A DNA stretch of 64,000 nucleotides from Caenorhabditis elegans. Its lineage: Eukaryota; Nematoda; Chromadorea; Rhabditida; Rhabditidae. Each line of letters opens with the position of its first letter. Positions within the stretch are counted from its first letter, which is position 1. The stretch covers positions 10,044,001 to 10,108,000 of the forward strand of contig NC_003283.11 in assembly GCF_000002985.6 (NCBI RefSeq), given 5' to 3'. Position numbers and translations under genes: made by a program. Shown here one piece after another: positions 37,685-50,719 of this stretch. Below the pieces are notes generated by a model. It did not search any database. It saw only the letters and a program-made list of their open reading frames with translations, and was not told where the DNA came from.

Positions 37685-38244
37685 AACTTCATAATATTAT
37701 AAGTGAGTGCAATAGAAATAGAAACACAGACAAAAAGTAGAAAGATACGAACAAGAGAATACGTTGCCTGGTCCAAGTGAGAGAATTGAGATACTGCCTA
37801 CGTTTGTAGCCTTTGTGACCTGTTGAGACTTGTTTTTTCTTATCGGGTACAACCAAAACTCTCTTACAAAATCGTGCTATTTTCAAGTATGAAGCCAAAC
37901 TACAATAACTACATTTTTATGTTCAAAGGGTCAGAAGATTGGAAACTGTTTTCTACTTAAACTTATTTTAAGAGTAACAACTAACGGATAGAGCATATTT
38001 TCATATTTTCTAGGGAATTACCATTTTCATTTTGTTTAAATTTGCTAGTTCATGTACACAGTTAAAATTTGAAATTGAAAAGCGGAGTTTTCAACAAAAC
38101 AATCATAAGTGATATTCCAAAATTTTGACCGAGAAAGTTTAATTAATACTTATTTATTTAATTTTTCGAAAAAGATCACAGCTATTAGTTACAAGGTTTC
38201 AATGAAAGATGGACAAAAGTATATCACAGATAGAAAAACCACAA

Positions 38245-40022
38245 TCAATTAAATTTTCCATTTATAATATTGACGAAATTCTCAGGTAGAGCATAAATAT
38301 TGAAGATATTAGCCATTTCGATGTCCTCTTGGAAACGGCGAACTGCTCTCTGGAATAAAAATAGTTAAACACCGTACTTTCGATTTTTCAATGAATAATT
38401 TATCAAAAAATTACCTGTAAGCTTGGCAGAATAGACACGACACTTGCCATCCTATAAAGTGGTTCTTCGTGTTTCTTAACATTTCTCAAATAAAAAGTCA
38501 TTTCTCTTGTAACTCGATGTTTGACTCGTCGTCCAACTTCATTACACTCATCAGACTGTCCTTCCAATCCAAAATCCCAGAACAACATAACGCATAATGC
38601 AAAAAACTCGTAAGAATCTACATTTTCCAATCGCATCAAGTTGATAAGACTCCTCTTTTGTAATTCGAATGACGGCCTAATCAGTCTGCAAAGTCTGAAG
38701 TACCACTGTCAGGACAACGTTTCATGAACGGAACATTTACTTACTTTGCAATTTCTGCAGGAGTACCACCTGTTCCACTATTGCATTCTTTGAAAAATCC
38801 TTCAAGATTATCGTAGTCAATATAGTCTTTTGAAGCCATTACAACAATTCCATCACGTCCTGAAATCATTCATGTTTTAAAGTTTTGATTTCTCGTATTA
38901 GTTTTCAAAAAAAAACTCACCACTTTTGACAGTCATGAATGCTCTTTCAAGCATACAGAAAAACACAAAAAAGTTTTGAAACAAAATCGTTTTCTGATCA
39001 ACAGGTAATAATCCAAAATCGTCAAAACACCATTCGATCCAATCAGCAACTAATGAAACTTCCTTTGTTGTTACTTCAGTTGCCTCTCGAAATGTGATTG
39101 CTCTTGGAACTTTTTGTTGAAATATATTTTCTCCTTCTCTTCGATGAATCACATTCCTTGCATTTTCCATTTTATCATAATTAATTCTCATTCTTTCGAG
39201 AAGAGGCATCGTTTCAAGAGATGGTGAAGAACTGAGTCCAGGAAGCGATGCAGGGGAGAATGCCGAAAAATTACTGATTGGTGTATCTTTGAATATTGAA
39301 AAATCCATAAAGTTGGATGTTGATGGAACAGCTGAAGCCTGTGGAACAATATTAAAATTTGGAATTGGTCGTCTGATTTCAGTTTTTGAAGTATCAAATT
39401 GAAGATCAGCTTTGGGAGTATCGTTTTCTCGACGATTCTGAACACATTCTGGATTCATTCCAACTTCTATACATTTGTCATATCGACACGAGCGGCACAT
39501 GCATCGAATATCTGAAAGAAGAAAACAAATAATTTGAAAAATGATCGCTATACTTACTCGAAGAAACTTCACAGTTTCTGCCTGCTCTGCATTCATATTT
39601 CTTTGAAAGTGCCACGCTCCGTCGGAAAAATGCAGTACATGCTCTTAAAGTTTTTTGGAAATTATAAGTGTTAAGCTATTAGAACTTTCAATTGAGATCT
39701 TGTTAAAAAATAATTGGAAAAAGTTAATCAAATATATAAATGAATTTTAAAAATTCTTGAAGTCGATTGCCCGATAAACTTTTCAATTACTAAAACAACC
39801 GGTGATCAATAAAAAATCAAAAAGGTACCTGCAAGCTTCTGCTCCAAAATGTAATCCATCTCCAACTTCATTGCAAACCGCACAATTTGGTTTTTCATAC
39901 CTTCCACGAAATTGAGTATTAGGAGTAATTGACGTAGTCGGTGTTTCCGTTCCAAGTTTTTCTGTAGTCGTGAATGAAGCAAGAAAAGGTTCTGTTTTTT
40001 GTTCCTGAGGTATCTGCTCCAT
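38245..40022 (-). CDS. Nuclear hormone receptor, tandem copy B
   Basis: Six exons (39829-40022, 39558-39643, 38921-39511, 38745-38859, 38415-38685, 38245-38349) encode 453 residues. The N-terminus before the DNA-binding domain is longer than in copy A. The first finger is CAVCNEVGDGLHFGAEACRAC, followed by TAFFRRSVALSKKYEC; the second ends MCRSCRYDKCIEVGM. The hinge carries a Ser/Pro-rich insert of about 75 residues (FSAFSPASLPGLSSSPSLE) absent from copy A. The LBD matches copy A closely (NVIHRREGENIFQQKVPRAI, LVADWIEWCFDDFGLLPVDQK). TTTTCAG about 20 bp before the ATG suits trans-splicing. Confidence 0.9.
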
Positions 40023-41280
40023 TTTGTGAAAATTTTTATTTTCCTGAAAATATTAAGATTTTGTAACGAAAAATTATTATATCAAAAATTGAAAAATGTA
40101 GAAAATAAAAAGGTGAGAAATAAGAGAAAATAGAGGCGAGACACGTTTGTGTGGCCAAATGTATTGGAGTGTATTGACAGAGAAGACTACAAAGAAGAGA
40201 AATAGTGTGCGTGAGACGGCTAGGTTGTAGTTTGTAGCCTGGTTCGTAGCGAGATCACAGAACAGAGAATAGCGTATTTGTAGTGTCTGCGTCTCATGTA
40301 TTATTGATTGAGTTTCTAGAAAGATAACGGTGATGATGACATTTCAACTACCTGACTACAAAATATATCTTACGACAAAAGTGACTTTATGTTTGTTACT
40401 AAATAACAAGAAACAACACAACTCATATTTCAATTTTTAATTTAGGCAAAAAATGGCATAAAAAACAGACTATAAAACAAACAAATAATTTTCTCTAATT
40501 CTATGATTCCGAAACTTTTGATATTCAATCTAGAATGCTCGTTTAACTTTCTGATCGAATAATATGCACATGAAAATTCACGAATTAATACTATTTTTTC
40601 GGCACTCCTCCACAGCAGCGCAAACCAATTTTTGATATCCCCAATAAAAGCGGTACCGAAATTCGAATTTTAATCTTGATCCGCAAACCTAATGGTTTAA
40701 AAGCTAGACCATGTCTATGATTTCTAATGGGACTTTTTTTTGTTTCATACTCATTTATGCACAGGATAACATACATTCTTGTTTCAATAGAAAAAAATCC
40801 TCAACTTTCGGGCAAAATAATTTTGAATTTAAAGTTCTTCAACAAAATCAAATTTTGAAATTTTTAGCTAATTACTGTGCAAACATTAAACATTCCTTCA
40901 ATGTTTCATCTGACTTACAAAATTGTCATTTAACTAGTATGATGTTTCGTATTAATTCCGAGATTTATGGTAACCTGATATTTGGAATTTCTGAAAATTG
41001 TCTTATACGTCTTGTATTATATATTTACTAATGAACACCAGTAGGATGTAGTATGAATTTTCTGTTTGAATTCCTGTGATAAAGTTGTTTTAGTTTTTGA
41101 CCAGCTTGGCTTGATGCGATAATATCAAAATAAATGGGTGTAACATTTTGTACTGGGCACTGACATGTGTCCATTCTGCCAGACTCTCAACAACAACGTA
41201 GTTGAGCTCAGCATCCGCTTATTCGTGAAAGCATCCTTTTATTCAATTTTTAACCTGATATTAAATCCTTCTAATTTGAA
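40023..41280. other. Divergent intergenic region
   Basis: Lies upstream of nuclear receptor copy B (minus) and sorbitol dehydrogenase A (plus). A purine-rich GA tract (40100-40220) adjoins the receptor gene. TGATAA near 41077 lies about 200 bp before the dehydrogenase start. No gene was seen. Confidence 0.4.
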
Positions 41281-43037
41281 ATGTCTCAAGATAATTTGTC
41301 TGCTGTCCTCTACGGAATAAACGATTTACGTCTTGAACAAGCTCCAATTTCCAAACCGGGACCAAGACAAGTTCTTGTTAAAATTAATACTGTTGGTATT
41401 TGTGGAAGTGATGTACACTTTTTGACACACGGAGCAATTGGATCATTTGTTGTTAAAGAACCGATGGTGAGAAATATAAAAGTAATTTTATAGTGTTACC
41501 GTGAGTAATTCAACCCTTTTATTTTGACAGAACACATGTATAGTACAACCTCCTTTTTTTAATCAAAATAATCAATTTTAAAATAAAATATTTCTGTTAA
41601 AAAACTCCAGTGAACAAAAAAGTGTATTTAAAAATTAAAAAAAAAAGTTTTCAGGTTTTAGGCCATGAGAGTTCTGGAGTTGTTTCTGAAATTGGAAGTG
41701 AAGTGAAAGGGTTTAAAGTTGGTGACAGAATTGCAATGGAACCAGGTCTCCCATGCAAACTGTGTGAGCACTGCAAAATTGGAAGATATAATTTGTGTCC
41801 TGATATGCGTTTTTTCGCTACTCCACCAGTGAACGGAGCATTATCTAGATTTGTTGTTCATGATGCAGATTTTTGTTTCAAGTAATATATCTTAAAAATA
41901 AAAAATTGAAAAACGTTTATTTCCAATTTGCAGGCTTCCAGACAATCTCTCATTTGAAGATGGAGCACTTCTTGAGCCATTGTCTGTTGCAATTCAAGCA
42001 TGCCGCCGTGGAACTGTTCAAATGGGACAAAAAATACTTGTTCTCGGAGCAGGACCAATTGGAGTCTTGAATCTTCTTACTGCTAAAGCGATAGGTGCAT
42101 CAAAAGTAGTAATCACTGATTTGAACGACGAGAGACTTGCTCTTGCACGCCTATTAGGAGCTGATGCTACAATCAATGTTATGTAATAAAGAAGTTTAAA
42201 TTTAGCAATAATAGAAAACTATGAGTTTAAGGGGAAAACGTTCGGATGAAGTAAGATCAGAGATCATCAAGGCATTTGGCGATCAACAACCTCATGTTTC
42301 AATTGAGTGCACAGGGGTCCAGCCGTGTGTCGAGACAGCTATCATGGTGAGATAACATTAAATGAAAATTTGAAGCAAAGAGATATTGTAGACAACAAGA
42401 TCCGGAGGAGTTGTTGTTCTAGTTGGATTGGGTGCAGAGAGAGTTGAGATTCCATTGATTCAATCACCGACACGAGAAGTTGATTTGAGAGGAACATTTA
42501 GATCGGCGAATTGGTACGTTTTTCTGAAGGACGAGATAAAAATGGTTGATTATGAAAAAAACCAAAGTTTATAAAAATGTGGAATGTTTGAACTCCAGAA
42601 TGTTAAAATTAATATTAAAAATATTTTAAAATAATTTATGAAAAATTTTACTGTGAGATTTGATTATTTTAACATTATATGAATGGTTTTAAATAATTTC
42701 TCCAATACACCTTACAATTTACTGAGTTGATTCAAATTCAGTTTATTACAGTCATACTCGCTGATTTTGAGCTATTATTTTTCCTCGTCATACTTTTAAA
42801 AGTTGCTTCAGGCTACTAAACTTTTTGAATTTTATTTTTGAAAAAAAAAATCGAACTTAAAACAGTATTAATTAATTATTTTAAATTTTCAGCTATTCAA
42901 CTGCAATTGAGCTAATTTCATCTGGAAAACTTGATCTATCGGGATTAACAAGAGCTCATTACAAGTTGGAAGAAAGCCTTGAAGCATTTAAGAGAACCCA
43001 AAATGGAGATGTTATTAAAGTATTTATTCATTGTTAA
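41281..43037 (+). CDS. Sorbitol dehydrogenase-like, copy A
   Basis: Six exons (41281-41466, 41655-41881, 41934-42182, 42232-42346, 42392-42513, 42893-43037) give 347 residues, the normal size for the zinc-dependent polyol dehydrogenases that oxidise sorbitol to fructose with NAD+. Catalytic zinc region: [14 protein letters not shown] and GHESSG. Structural-zinc Cys cluster: [19 protein letters not shown]. Rossmann loop: [13 protein letters not shown]. The substrate-side motif is SDVHFL where copy B and most family members have SDVHYW, so specificity may differ. Cytosolic by family. It has the same intron positions as copy B. From memory the pair is R04B5.5/R04B5.6; I do not assign which is which. 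Confidence 0.93.
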
Positions 43038-43488
43038 AATCTATCAATGAAACTTTATAAAATCCGTTAAGCTTCAGCATTTTTCCTAATTCACTAGATG
43101 TGTTTTACTTGTATTACATCACCTTATTTTAAAAATTAATTGAATTATGTTTAACCAAAATTAAATGGTAGCAGTGTGGAAACACACAAGTTATCTTTTT
43201 TTCTATTTTTTATCGGATCAGTCAAAATTTGATAAGAATAATCAATTTGAACCTATCTTGAAAATATCCAAATCTCTTCATCTTCTATCATAACACGTGC
43301 TGTTCTATCATCTTTAGTGTCAGTTCACCCTCTTATCAATTTCTCAAACAACAATAAAGAAGAGATAAGCGCACGGATGAACCGAACATTTATTGCTTTC
43401 ATTTCTTTTCATTTATTACATTTTCTTTTTTCTTGATTACCGTTGCGTACTATTTACAGAAATATAATTGAAATGATTTGTTTCAGTA
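43038..43488. promoter_or_regulatory. Spacer between the dehydrogenase genes with a GATA cluster
   Basis: Contains TGATAAGA (43230-43237), CTTATCA (43332-43338) and AGATAAG (43363-43369), all 120-260 bp before the copy B start. GATA sites of this type drive intestinal genes through ELT-2/ELT-7 in C. elegans; use here is inference. TTTCAG ending at 43486, 2 bp before the ATG, suggests a trans-splice acceptor. Confidence 0.45.
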
Positions 43489-44918
43489 ATGTCTCAAGAC
43501 AATTTATCAGCGGTACTTTATGGCGTAGATGATCTTCGTCTGGAGCAAGTTCCAATTCCAAAGCCTGGGCCAAATCAGGTGCTTGTTAAAGTTCACACTG
43601 TTGGAATTTGTGGAAGTGATGTTCACTATTGGACGCACGGAGCAATCGGGCCATTTGTCGTAAAAGAACCAATGGTGAGAACAGCACGAGTTTTTGTTAG
43701 AAATAATATAACGTCGATTTCAGATCGTTGGTCATGAAACGTCTGGGATTGTTTCTGAAGTTGGAAATGAGGTGAAACATCTTAAAGTTGGTGACAGAAT
43801 TGCAATGGAACCAGGCCTTCCATGCAAACTTTGTGAGCACTGCAAAACTGGAAGATACAATTTGTGCCCGGAAATGAGATTCTTTGCTACTCCACCAGTT
43901 CATGGAACCCTATCCAGATTTGTGGTGCACGACGCTGATTTTTGCTTCAAGTAGTTCTACAAAGCAAAATAAAACATACTTCATTGAAAATTATTTTCAG
44001 ACTCCCAGATAACCTTTCATTTGAAGACGGGGCTCTTATTGAACCACTTTCCGTTGCGATTCATGCGTGTCGACGTGGAAATGTTCAAATGGGACACCGA
44101 GTTCTTGTTCTCGGAGCCGGTCCTATTGGAGTTTTAAACCTCATTACCGCTAAAGCTGTAGGAGCTGGAAAAGTAGTTATTACTGATTTAGATGATGGCA
44201 GACTTGCGCTCGCAAAGAAACTTGGGGCAGATGCAACAATTAACGTTAAGTTAGTAATTTTTAAAAGCACTGTTACCTACTACCTACATATTGAAGAGGA
44301 AAGTCATTGGACGCAGTTAAATCGGAGATCATTACCGCACTGGGTGATCAGCAGCCGGATGTCTGTATTGAGTGTACTGGCGCACAGCCGAGTATCGAGA
44401 CAGCTATAACGGTAAGATTAGAAGGAAAGAAAAGTTAGTTTTGAAAAAAATTGCAGACCACCAAATCAGGTGGAGTCATAGTTCTTGTCGGATTGGGAGC
44501 AGACCGAGTTGAAATACCAATAATTGAATCAGCAACTAGAGAAGTTGACATGCGTGGGATTTTCAGATATGTAAACTGGTAGGTAACTTTCGAATTTTTT
44601 AAATCTTATTGTGTCTTAGCCTTTTTGAAAATCGCTGTTCATTGAACACTTCTGAGTGCCAAAGAACATAATTATTTGAAGATCATCGAAACACCCGATC
44701 ACTTCTATAACTTCTGAGAATACAAAATATTGAAATGGAATGAATAAAATTTGAAACAACTTTGATTATTCAGCTACCCAACAGCAATCGAACTCATTTC
44801 ATCTGGAAAACTAAATTTGTCGGGGCTAACACGTGCTCACTATAAACTTGAAGAAACACAAGAAGCATTCAAAAGAACACAGAAGGCTGATGTCATCAAA
44901 GTATTTATTCAATGCTGA
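43489..44918 (+). CDS. Sorbitol dehydrogenase, copy B
   Basis: Six exons (43489-43674, 43724-43950, 44001-44249, 44297-44411, 44457-44578, 44774-44918) match copy A exon for exon and encode 347 residues. All family motifs are canonical: [53 protein letters not shown], and a C-terminal [20 protein letters not shown]. It is the more conservative of the two copies and the likelier true sorbitol dehydrogenase. The fourth exon uses a weak acceptor (TTGAAG) fixed by frame and by alignment with copy A. Confidence 0.95.
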
Positions 44919-45156
44919 TAATACGAAATTATTATGTAATTATCTTTATTCACAATGTCCTACTAATGGTTTAAAACTGGAATAAATGATTTAAAGAGAA
45001 TATTTAGGACATATTAAAATGCCGAGAGGAAACATGATGTCAAAGCCAGTGGGAAATATTGATTTGGAAGTTATAAAGTTGGAGATTGTGTCATTCGAGT
45101 TGAAAACATATACCAAAAAAAGTAAAGCAATCAAATTTTGTCTTCAGAGAATGTGT

Positions 45157-46561
45157 TCAAAGTGAAGAGAAGGAGTTCATAGTTTCAAAAAGAAAGTTGG
45201 GCTGGGAGAAAAAGTCAGTCAATGGCGGCTCGAATGGCTGAAGCAGGGATGAATCGAAGGGTGGAACAAACAAATTATTGGCTTCAATATTTTGGTTGTG
45301 ATTGAAGAGCATTTCATCCAAATAGTCCAATGGTTCATTTTTAACTTGAATTTGTTGTGTGTTGGCAGGATTCATGTGATGCGCTGGTGGCACAAACAGT
45401 TGATTGTTTGACCAATTGGACTGGGATTGCAAAGTGGCAAGGTTTGAAGAATTCCCAAGTGGCGGGGGAAGGGTGAGCAAGTAATCAGTTGAGAAGTTGT
45501 AAAGTTCTTGAGCATGATGCTTGTAGTCCATTTGTTGAAGGTAGGAAGGACCGAATACCGTTCTCTGCTCCGGGTATGTTGCCTGCAGCATTGGCTGTGG
45601 AGCAGGTGGAACAGGAACATGCCAGGAAACAGTATTGTGTGTACTAAGCTGAAATCATTCAAATAGTTAAAACAAATTGTCCAAGAATGCTTCATTTGAA
45701 AACTCACATTCATATTCCAATCTCCATATTGCCTGTTATCAATCGGCATAGAATTCAAACCAACTTTTGGATGTTCCAATGGGGATTCAACTGGTGCCTC
45801 TTTCTTTATCGTCTTCCTGATAGGAATTGGTGAAAATGTATTAATATCCGTTTTGAACGATTTGTCTTGGCACAGTTTCGTATGGAAAAGGTCAACGTTT
45901 TTGGAGAAGTCCGAAGTTGCCCAAACGGAAGTTCTGACACAGTTCACCTCAACGGTTCTACGGAACAGACAACCATTATCCTTCCCAATACGTTCCGGGA
46001 ACTTTTCTTCGAACAACTGGCGTATAGCTCTGAAATTGAGATCGTAAACGTATTCCAGTATTTTACAATTTGTCTAAATAGTACCATTTCTTTATTCTAC
46101 AACACCCTTGAATTACCCTTACGGTGTCACTACAATATCCAAATGATATTCGTTATAGTGCGCCTTTCTTTATTCTCAAAAAACAGAATTTTTAAAGTAC
46201 TCGACACCGTACCACCACAGTGACAAGGTACTATAAATTTGACTGCACAGATTATAAATTGTCATGAGAGTGTTTCATGTACGATAGTGAAAGTAAACTC
46301 ATTTCTAATCTTGATCAACGTTTATCCCACTTACTTGAGAACTATTCTAGTTTCCTGTTGAACCAATTTTTGTGGTAGCAAGAGCATTTTCAATTTGACA
46401 ATGAAGTCCTTTTTCTCTTTGTGCAATTCATTTTGGTACCTGAAAACACGAAATTTAGAACTTGAAATCAAATTCAAATAAGCCTTCCAATTGATATTGA
46501 AAAAGACTTACTTGCAACGAGCTGCATGTTTCTCATCGATAGTTTTCAGATGGGAATCCAT
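45157..46561 (-). CDS. Unknown protein, possibly a transcriptional regulator
   Basis: Four exons (46512-46561, 46335-46439, 45708-46029, 45157-45648) encode 322 residues. The N-terminal ~130 residues are basic and helical-looking (HKEKKDFIVKLKMLLLPQK, AIRQLFEEKFPERIGK). The C-terminal half is rich in Asn/Gln/Pro/Phe and disordered-looking. Two sites fit the SUMO-acceptor pattern (IKKE, VKNE), the second leading into an acidic patch (PLDYLDEML), as in activators. No domain is recognised. TCGTTTAG, 1 bp before the ATG, is a possible trans-splice acceptor. The next gene upstream on this strand ends 239 bp away, so the two may form an operon. Confidence 0.72.
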
Positions 46562-46800
46562 TCTAAACGAGTTATAAAATAATGAATGAATGTTCTCAAT
46601 AGACTCTCGAGTCGACATGAATTTCTAAACCACGCCCACAGTTTGACCGGGTACCGTACCACCTCGGCCATATGTGATGTCTACATGTGTTGAAATTGAA
46701 TGATTTCATTGGAATAAGATGCAGATATTTACAAGAAAATAGAAAAAACATATGTGAGATCTATAGTAAAACAAATCATAACTAGTAGCTGATGTTATAG

Positions 46801-47814
46801 CTAGAAAAGATCCAGCACTGGAATTTGAATTTCAGAGTTGAGTCGGATGATGGTAAGTGGTACGATTCTCATATCGGTGACTGGATTCAATGGAGATCCT
46901 TCAATTGGCGTTTCAAGTATATCAATTATAACTTGTTCAGTTCGTGGAGGCATTTCAATTCTTCTCGAAGGTTTTCCTTTTTTAGGTGGCTTGTAACGAG
47001 TCTTTGTAGATTTTTGATTTTCAATTCCCACCTTCTTGATTTGTTTCTGAAATTCCATTCAAAACACAATTGGCACGATTTATGGTTCATGTCTGATAAC
47101 TAAAAAACTGAAAATGACAATCAAGCCAATTCACATAAGTAACTAATTGTAGTCGAGCTAACCTCTTTCTGTCGTGTCACTTTTTGAGCATCTTCCTGTC
47201 TTTTGTCCCGCTCATATTTTTGAGCCGATGGCTTCAACGAAACAGACACCATACGAAACCACCGTTTCTCCGGACGACGAAAGAGAACAATGTACGTTCT
47301 TATTGTTTGTGCGGTACGAACACGTGGAATTTTAAACACATTTCTTGTAGTTGGTAGGGTGTCACGAAAAGGCAACTTTTTGGTTTTTTCTATTAAATTA
47401 TTTCAATTAATTTACTTTATTTTTCATATTTTAATGATAAATATTTTTTAAAAACCTCTACGAGTTTTCTGTTCTAATCCTCGTTTATACTGTAAACTTT
47501 TGAAAATGGCTTTATAAAGTATAGGTTTCTATTTTAAATCTGAAAAAATCTTATGAAAATACATTCCGCCCTTCTTCTTCAATAATCGAAAATAATACAT
47601 TTATGTCAGACAAGAACTGGCAGTGTTTCTTTTTATTTTAAGTACAAGTAGTGTTTACTGTATAATTTAATCGAATGCTCCCATTTTTTATGAATCAAAA
47701 GTTCAGGATCTCAGAGTCTTCATTATTTGATTTTAATGGAATCTTATTTCTTCTATTCATGCTCACTCCATACTTGCCTATTTCATCAAGATAATTAATT
47801 TGTTTTGAATTCAT
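46801..47814 (-). CDS. Lys/Arg-rich unknown protein
   Basis: Proposed exons 47767-47814, 47563-47616, 47456-47489, 47163-47389 and 46801-47046 encode 202 residues. The last two exons are strongly coding (PFRDTLPTTRNVFKIPRVR, RPEKRWFRMVSVSLKPSAQK, KTRYKPPKKGKPSRRIEMP); the first three are short and inferred only from splice phase. The protein is strongly basic in the middle, with a nonpolar C-terminus (MRIVPLTIIRLNSEIQIPVL). No domain is recognised. A nuclear or nucleic-acid-binding role is inference. It may be the first gene of an operon with the gene at 45157-46561. Confidence 0.6.
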
Positions 47815-50719
47815 CTTAGGATCTGATGTTTAATTAATTGTAAGAACAAAGATCATTAGTTTATTCAAGCAATACATTTTTTTTAAATAGAAACCATTAT
47901 TTAAAACTATCATTTAAAACGAACTTTAAGATAATGTTTCTTACCAGAATTATATTTGTTTTTAATTGAAACTCATATTTTTCAGTTCACCTAGCGATTT
48001 TTATTTCAGACAAAAGTGATTCAACTGTAACTGAAAACATTTTTTCTAACTTGACGTAATACTTGTTTTTATGTTTTACTGTGACTAAGTTAAATACGCT
48101 TCTGTGATTTCTTAAAACTTTAATGAACAATCTACTATTTTCGACATTAAAAATTTAGTCACTTTTTTCGACAAATATTTTTTTATCAGTATATCAAGTT
48201 TTTTTAATGTTTAACTCGTGCTAAAATAATTGCACATCTCTTGTCCACTTTTCCCATTTTCCTTTAACCTTAAAAACATGCAAACGCAATCTTTTTTCTT
48301 AGCTCTCTTTGCCTCTTCAATCAAAATACCCCCTAAGAGGTTGATCGTCTCAGAATCTCTTTGTTCCCACCGCCCACTGCGGCCCAAAAAGAAACAAAAC
48401 AACGACTGCTGGATGAATCAGTCGGCTTCTTTCTCTCGATGCCCCACGCAAAACAAAATACTCAAAGTTTTTTTTTCGCACATGTTGTGCGTTGATGATG
48501 TTGGGGGAATGAGTGTGACGAAATTGAAAAACTAAAAGCAGAAGTAGTTGATTGCAATATGAGGATTAAAGGTCGGAGGACATGTAAATGAGATTTCTTG
48601 TTTGATCAAGCAAACAGACATTGGTGCAAGCGTGGAAGCCACGTGGTTTGCTTTGAAGATATGCAGTTTGACTAAAACGAAACCACTGTGCTCTTTGAGA
48701 ATAAAGAGATATCGAATTTCGGGAGATTCCCATGCACAGAAATTTGTCGAAACGTCAGACTCTGCCATTCGTCAGTCTGAACAAATCATGTCAATTGTTT
48801 GTAGTTTTATTTTGTCCAAATCTTGTGATGGTCTTATATAAAATCTAAAATAAAATCTGAACATAAAGACTGCAACAAAAAACAAGATATTTTCTATGGT
48901 TCAGTTTTAAAGAAAACGAGATACTTCAGAAATAGTGAAATACTCTTCCGCGTCTATTTTAAATTTGAGAACTTTCTACTCGGCGGGGGGAAATTTCAAC
49001 AATAGAGCACAAAAGATTGCTTTTTATTCGAACTTTTTCAAGGGAATGCTGTCAAGCCCACATGTATTTCTGTCTAATGTCAATCTTTATCGTCAATTCA
49101 AACATCTCCTATCAACCGTATTATTGAGACTTTTCACAAACGAAAACTTTAATTCTTATGTATTTTTAGTGCAGATAAAAATTGAATTGGTTTTGAATAA
49201 TTTAGTTTTTTAGGGGGTACAAGACTGGAAGGTGCGCAAAGGCGGGCGTGAGTTGCGCGAAACTAAAAAGCCGGAAATTAATTTTTGTTTGCCTGATTTA
49301 GATATTCTGATTGCTAATTTCGAACTTTTCACTTTTTGTAGATTTTCGCACATTTTCGATTTATATGCATCCGAAAGTTATCAAGTTTGGTTATCAAAAG
49401 ACGGAGATCTGCCTAAATCAACAAAAAATCCGGCAATGAGTTTACACAATTACATCAAATTTAGAATTTTTTGAGAAGGTTTATTACAGGTAAAGTGGGA
49501 ACATTGAAAAGCTGCTCAATTCCTGCTGAAAAAAAGCAAACGGTCTTTAATCCGATTGACCTCCAGCTCGAAATTAATTTTGTTCAAAATCTTACGTTTT
49601 GTTTGTTTTATGTTTAACGCAAGTTTCACGCAAGAAACAATCAACTTACCGTTAGAAGCCACTAAAACTCTTTTTCTCAGAAAAAACTGAATTTTCGTCA
49701 GCTGTTTGCCTGCAAATCGACCGTTCAGCCGTTTTATGCGATCCCAACAGCCATCTGCGACTTTTCAGCAGCTATTGGGCATATTTTGAGGAATCCCATT
49801 TTTGTTGTAATCACGACACGCGATTCGCTGCTTTTGGGAAATTTTGAAAATTCGTGAAAATAATTTTGTAACGTAACGACATTGTAGCTCAAATCTTCTT
49901 TCGATATATATATATATATATATATCGTATATACTTTGGAGCCATTTTTAGCCGTCATCGATCCTCTCATTCCGTATGCGTTTCCTTCAGATATAGTTTC
50001 GTCTATCAAAGAAAGTACCGGTGAGATGTACTGAGACTTCGAAGTTGGTTTGACTTAAATTAACAGATATTAAATTAAAACAAGTGTCCATTCTCTGTTT
50101 TCGCCATAACAAATCTCAGGACTCAAACTTTTTCTTGGATTAAACTTTAGCTAGATTTAGAGTTTATATGAATGTGAAGCTTAGAGTTTATGACAACCTA
50201 ATGCGCCGTTTTACTTAAATTCGCGAACGTTTTTTTGATGCTCTGCTAGCAAATTTTACAAGTTACCAGAAGTCGTCTACATATCACTAATTCAATTGTC
50301 CATAGAACACTTGAAATTCAGCTTACTCGCATAATAATCCTGCATATTTCGATCTCTCTGCACTTCCGCTTTTTGCATTCCGCTCTACTTGCTTCCACTT
50401 CATTCTTATGACACTTTTCGAAGCGAAGGCGGGAACTTTGTGCAAATGTTTTTGAATTATCTTGATTTTGCTCGATGGCCACACCTTTTAATTTTTCTAG
50501 TTTCAATAAAATATAAGTTTTATGACTCCAGTTTTCATCATCTGTCCCTTATTTAACAACATTTTCGTCTTATTTTCCATTTTTCCCACACTCACGTGTC
50601 CTTCGATGCCCGCCACATTTCCCACCTATTTAGTAATCCGAGATATTCGTCATTACATACTCATTACTTGTTCTATATTTTCATCTCTAAAATATTTCTA
50701 ATTTCAGATTAAACAGAGT
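47815..50719. other. Intergenic, no gene supported
   Basis: 2.9 kb of mostly AT-rich DNA between divergently oriented genes. It includes a TA dinucleotide palindrome at 49902-49927 and a patch of somewhat higher GC near 49215-49260. Frames at 48211-48535 and 48935-49474 have no splice or domain support. Confidence 0.4.
49902..49927. repeat. (TA)n microsatellite palindrome
   Basis: Eleven TA units capped by CG at both ends, forming a perfect self-complementary 26-bp sequence. It is probably length-variable between strains. Confidence 0.8.

Noticed and set aside
37689-37898. 69-codon minus-strand frame upstream of receptor copy A
   Set aside because: A short basic stretch plus a run of Phe/Leu; no homology and overlaps the likely promoter.
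45853-46223. Plus-strand frames
   Set aside because: Antisense shadows of the third exon of the minus-strand gene.
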